Below are positions 61,001-64,000 of a stretch of DNA of 64,000 nucleotides, in pieces (position 1 is the first letter of the stretch; every line of letters begins with the position of its first letter). The notes under the pieces are model-generated. The model was not told the DNA's origin. It was given only the letters and a program-made list of their open reading frames with translations, and did no database searches. Made by a program: the position numbers and the translations under genes. Source of the stretch: Lota lota (lineage: Eukaryota; Chordata; Actinopteri; Gadiformes; Lotidae); contig JACYXH010000317.1 of assembly GCA_026745465.1 (NCBI GenBank), positions 42,731 to 106,730 of the forward strand. The letters are read 5' to 3'.

Positions 61001-64000
61001 TGTTAAACCTAACCGGGTAGCTGTGTTGCTAAACCTAACCGGGTAGCAGTGTTGTTAAACCTAACTGGGTAGCAGTGTTGTTAAATCTAACAGAGTAGCC
61101 GTGTTGTTTAACCTAACAGGGTAGCCTTGTTGTTAAACCTAACAGGGTAGCTGCGTTGTTTAATCTAACGGGGTAGCTGTGTTGTTAAACCTAACCGGGT
61201 ACCTAACCGGGTAGCCGTGTTGTTAAACCTAACCGGGTAGCCGTGTTGTTAAACCTAACCGGGTAGCTGTGTTGCTAAACCTAACCGGGTAGCTGTGTTG
61301 CTAAACCAAACCGGGTAGCTGTGTAGTTAAATCTAACCGGGTAGCTGTGTTGGTATACCTAACCGGATAGCTGTGTTGTTAAACCTTACCGGGTAGCTGT
61401 GATGGTAATCCTAACCGGGTAGCTTAGTTATTAAACATAACCGTGTAGCTGTGTTGTTAAACCTAACCGGGTAGCCGTGTTGTTAAACCTAACCGGGCAG
61501 CTGTGTTGTTAAACCTAACCGGGCAGCTTTGTTATTAATCCTAAACGGGTAGCTGTGTTGTTAATCCTAACCGGGTAGCTCTATTCTTAAACCTAACCGG
61601 GTAGCCGTGTTGCTAAACCAAACCGGGTAGCTTTGTTGTGAAACCTAACCGGGTAGCAGTGTTGTTAAACCTAATCGGGTAGCCGTGTTGCAAAACCAAA
61701 CCGGGTAGCTGTGTTGTTAAAACTAACCGGGTAGCAGTGTTGTTAAACCTAACCGGGTAGCCGTGTTGTTTAACCTAACAGGGTAGCCGTGTTGTTAAAC
61801 CTAACAGGGTAGCCGTGTTGTCAAACATAACAGGGTAGCCGTGTTGTTACACCTAAACAGGTAGCAGTGTTGTTAAATCTAACAGGGTAGCCGTGTTGTT
61901 TAACCTAACCGGGCAGCTGTGTTGGTAATGCTAACCGGGTAGCTGTGTTGTTAAATCTAACAGGGTAGCCGTGTTGTTTAACCTAACAGGGTAGCTGTGT
62001 TGTTAAACCTAAACGGTCAGCTGTGTTGTTAAACCTAACCGGGCAGCTGTGTTGTTAAACCTAACAGGGTAGCCGTGTTGTTTAACCTAACAGGGTGGGC
62101 ATGTTGTTAAACCTAACCGGGTACCTAACCGGGTAGCCGTGTTGTTAAACCTAACCGGGTAGCAGTGTTGTTAAACCTAACCGGGTAGCTGTGTTGTTAA
62201 TCCTAATCGGGTAGCCGTGTTGTTAAACCTAACCGGGTAGCCGTGTTGTTACACCTAACCAGGTAGCCGTGTTGTTAAATCTAACAGGGTAGCCGTGTTG
62301 TTAAACCTAACCGGGTAGCCGTGTTGCTAAACCAAACCGGGTAGCCGTGTTGTTAAACCTAACCGGGTACCTAACCGGGTAGCCGTGTTGTTAAACCTAA
62401 CCGGGTAGCTGTGTTGTTTAATCTAACGGGGTAGCTGTGTTGTTAAACCTAACCGGGTACCTAACCGGGTAGCCGTGTTGTTAAACCTAACCGGGTAGCC
62501 GTGTTGCTAAACCAAACAGGGTAGCCGTGTTGTTAAACCTAACCGGGTAGCAGTGTTGTTAAACCTAACCGGGTAGCTGTGTTGCTAAACCTAACCGGGT
62601 AGCTGTGTTGCTAAACCTAACCGGGTAGCAGTGTTGTTAAACCTAACTGGGTAGCAGTGTTGTTAAATCTAACAGGGTAGCCGTGTTGTTTAACCTAACA
62701 GGGTAGCCTTGTTGTTAAACCTAACAGGGTAGCTGTGTTGTTAAACCTAACCGGGTAGCTGTGTTGTTAATCCTAACCGGGTAGCTGTGATGTTAAACCT
62801 AACCGGGTAGCTTTGTTGTGAAACCTAACCGGGTAGCAGTGTTGTTAAACCTAACCGGGTAGCTGTGTTGTAAAACCTAACTGGGTACCTAACCGGGTAG
62901 CAGTGTTGTTAAACCTAACCGGGCAGCTGTGTTGTTAATCCTAACCGGGTAGCAGTGTTGTAAAACTAAACCGGGTACCTAACCGGGTAGCAGTGTTGTT
63001 AAACCTAACTGGGCAGCTGTGTTGTTAAACCTAACCGCGTAGCAGTGTTGTTAAACCTAACGGGGTAGCTGTGTTGTAAAACCTAACCGGGTACCTAACC
63101 GGGTAGCCGTGTTGTTAAACCTAATAGGGTAGATGTGTTGTTAAACCTAACCGGGTAGCAGTGTTGTTAAACCTAACCGGGTAGCTGTGTTGTTAATCCT
63201 AACCGGGTAGCCGTGTTGTTAAACCTAACCGGGTAGCCGTGTTGTTAAACCTAACCGGGTAGCCGTGTTGTTAAACCTAACCGGGCAGCTGTGTTGTTAA
63301 TCCTAACCGGGTAGCTGTGTTGTTAAACCTAACCGGGTAGCTGTGATGTTAAACCTAACCAGGTAGCTGTGATGTTAAACCTATCCGGGTAGTTGTGTTG
63401 TTCAATCTAACAGGGTAGCCGTGTTGTTTAACCTAACAGGGTAGCCGTGTTGTTAAACCTAACAGGGTAGCTGTGTTGTTAATCCTAACCGGGTAGCTGT
63501 GTTGTTAATCCTAACCGGGTAGCTGTGTTGTTAATCATAACTGGGTAGCTGTGTTGTTAAACCTAACCGGGTAGCTGTGTTGTTAAACCTAACTGGGTAG
63601 CCGTGTTGTTAAACCTAACCGGGTAGCCGTGTTGCTAAACCAAACCGGGTAGCCGTGTTGTTAAACCTAACCGGGTAGCAGTGTTGTTAACCCTAACCGG
63701 GTAGCTGTGTTGCTAAACCTAACCGGGTAGCTGTGTTGTAAAACCTAACTGGGTACCTAACCGGGTAGCAGTGTTGTTAAACCTAACCGGGCAGCTGTGT
63801 TGTTAATCCTAACCGGGTAGCAGTGTTGTAAAACTAAACCGGGTACCTAACCGGGTAGCAGTGTTATTAAACCTAACTGGGCAGCTGTGTTGTTAAACCT
63901 AACCGCGTAGCAGTGTTGTTAAACCTAACGGGGTAGCTGTGTTGTAAAACCTAACCGGGTACCTAACCGGGTAGCCGTGTTGTTAAACCTAACAGGGTAG
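58010..64000. repeat. Block duplication at 3,552-bp offset, running off the right edge
   Basis: About 58010-60448 matches 61562-64000. Paired markers are 58297/61849 (ACACCTAAAC), 59331/62883 (GGGTACCTAA after AACT), 59831/63383 (ATCCGGGTAGTTG) and 60289/63841. 3,552 = 132 x 26 + 10 x 12. Confidence 0.85.
59310..60908. repeat. 868-bp tandem higher-order repeat
   Basis: 59310-60040 matches 60178-60908. Markers ATCCGGGTAGTTG (59831/60699) and CTGGGTACC (59330/60198) are 868 bp apart = 32 x 26 + 3 x 12, and exactly three 12-mers occur per period. The two copies differ at only a few bases. Confidence 0.85.

Larger units (their letters stand above)
23562..64000. repeat. Giant satellite array, 26-bp monomer with interspersed 12-bp monomer
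   Basis: More than 40.4 kb of head-to-tail repeats run to the right edge without any foreign insert seen. The common monomer is 26 bp: CCTAACCGGGTAG followed by CTGTGTTGTTAAA. A 12-bp monomer (CCTAACCGGGTA) occurs singly at many places and equals the 26-mer lacking 14 bp. By length I estimate about 1,500 26-mers. Frequent variants replace CTGTGTTG by CCGTGTTGCT (then AAACCAAACC), CAGTGTTG, TCGTGTTG, CTGTGATG, CTGTATTG, CTGTGTGG or CTGTGTAG, and GGGTAG by GGGCAG or CGTTTAG. Variants recur in fixed order (higher-order repeats). All monomers have the same orientation. 26 is not a multiple of 3, so no long reading frame survives. Confidence 0.98.
56600..64000. repeat. Right-hand satellite domain rich in AACAGGGTAGCCG monomers
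   Basis: From about 56.6 kb the monomer mix changes. AATCTAACAGGGTAGCCG, TTAATCCTAACC, GTAAAACTAAACC and GGGCAGCTGTGTTG become common. CTGTGTGGTTAATCC with CGTTTAG, and CTGTATTG, typical of the left part, are no longer seen. The rare GGGTGGGCATG marks three copies (57468, 58543, 62095), at offsets 1,075 and 3,552. Confidence 0.75.

Noticed and set aside
23562-64000. CRISPR-like or other spacer-repeat array
   Set aside because: Repeats abut head to tail without unique spacers, all parts belong to the same 26-bp unit, and the window is a vertebrate genome.

Overview
The window is vertebrate nuclear DNA, most likely from a teleost fish. Its genes have GT-AG introns, and it carries long CA/TG/CT microsatellites, tRNA-derived SINE fragments and a very large satellite array. 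The gene pair MOV10-RHOC, adjacent in human 1p13, is conserved here in convergent orientation. The species cannot be told from the sequence.

Left 11 kb, + strand: the 3' two thirds of mov10, an SF1 RNA helicase of RNA granules and retroelement restriction. Sixteen exons were traced from 132 to the stop at 10998-11000. Together they encode 691 residues, from the region before the helicase core to the conserved EWRNEL terminus. About 300 N-terminal residues lie outside the window. Introns hold two adjoining minisatellites, a CTA/ACC triplet tract, SINE pieces, a perfect 76-bp tandem duplication that copies a splice acceptor, and a 31-C run next to the last acceptor.

11.0-13.1 kb is the convergent 3' interval. 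13.1-22.3 kb, - strand, is a complete Rho GTPase gene of 193 residues in four coding exons, with RHOC-type residues and a CVLL prenylation box. A probable non-coding 5' exon ends at 22031, and a CpG-rich promoter lies around 22.2-22.3 kb. Its introns contain a CT tract of about 220 bp and five long TG/CA tracts, partly in inverted order.

22.4-23.56 kb is unannotated repeat-like DNA with an internal direct duplication. From 23,562 to the right edge (more than 40.4 kb, 63% of the window) there is one uninterrupted satellite array. Its basic monomer is 26 bp, mixed with a 12-bp monomer that equals the 26-mer minus 14 bp. Variant monomers recur in fixed orders, and whole blocks of 0.5 to 3.7 kb are duplicated in tandem. 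Tested block offsets decompose into whole numbers of 26- and 12-bp units, so the array grew by in-register multi-unit exchange. Two stretches (about 28.85-29.4 and 39.94-40.85 kb) have a sharply raised indel load compared with near-identical sister blocks, which suggests local consensus errors. The array starts about 1.3 kb upstream of the rhoc promoter. No protein-coding, tRNA, rRNA or CRISPR feature was found inside it.
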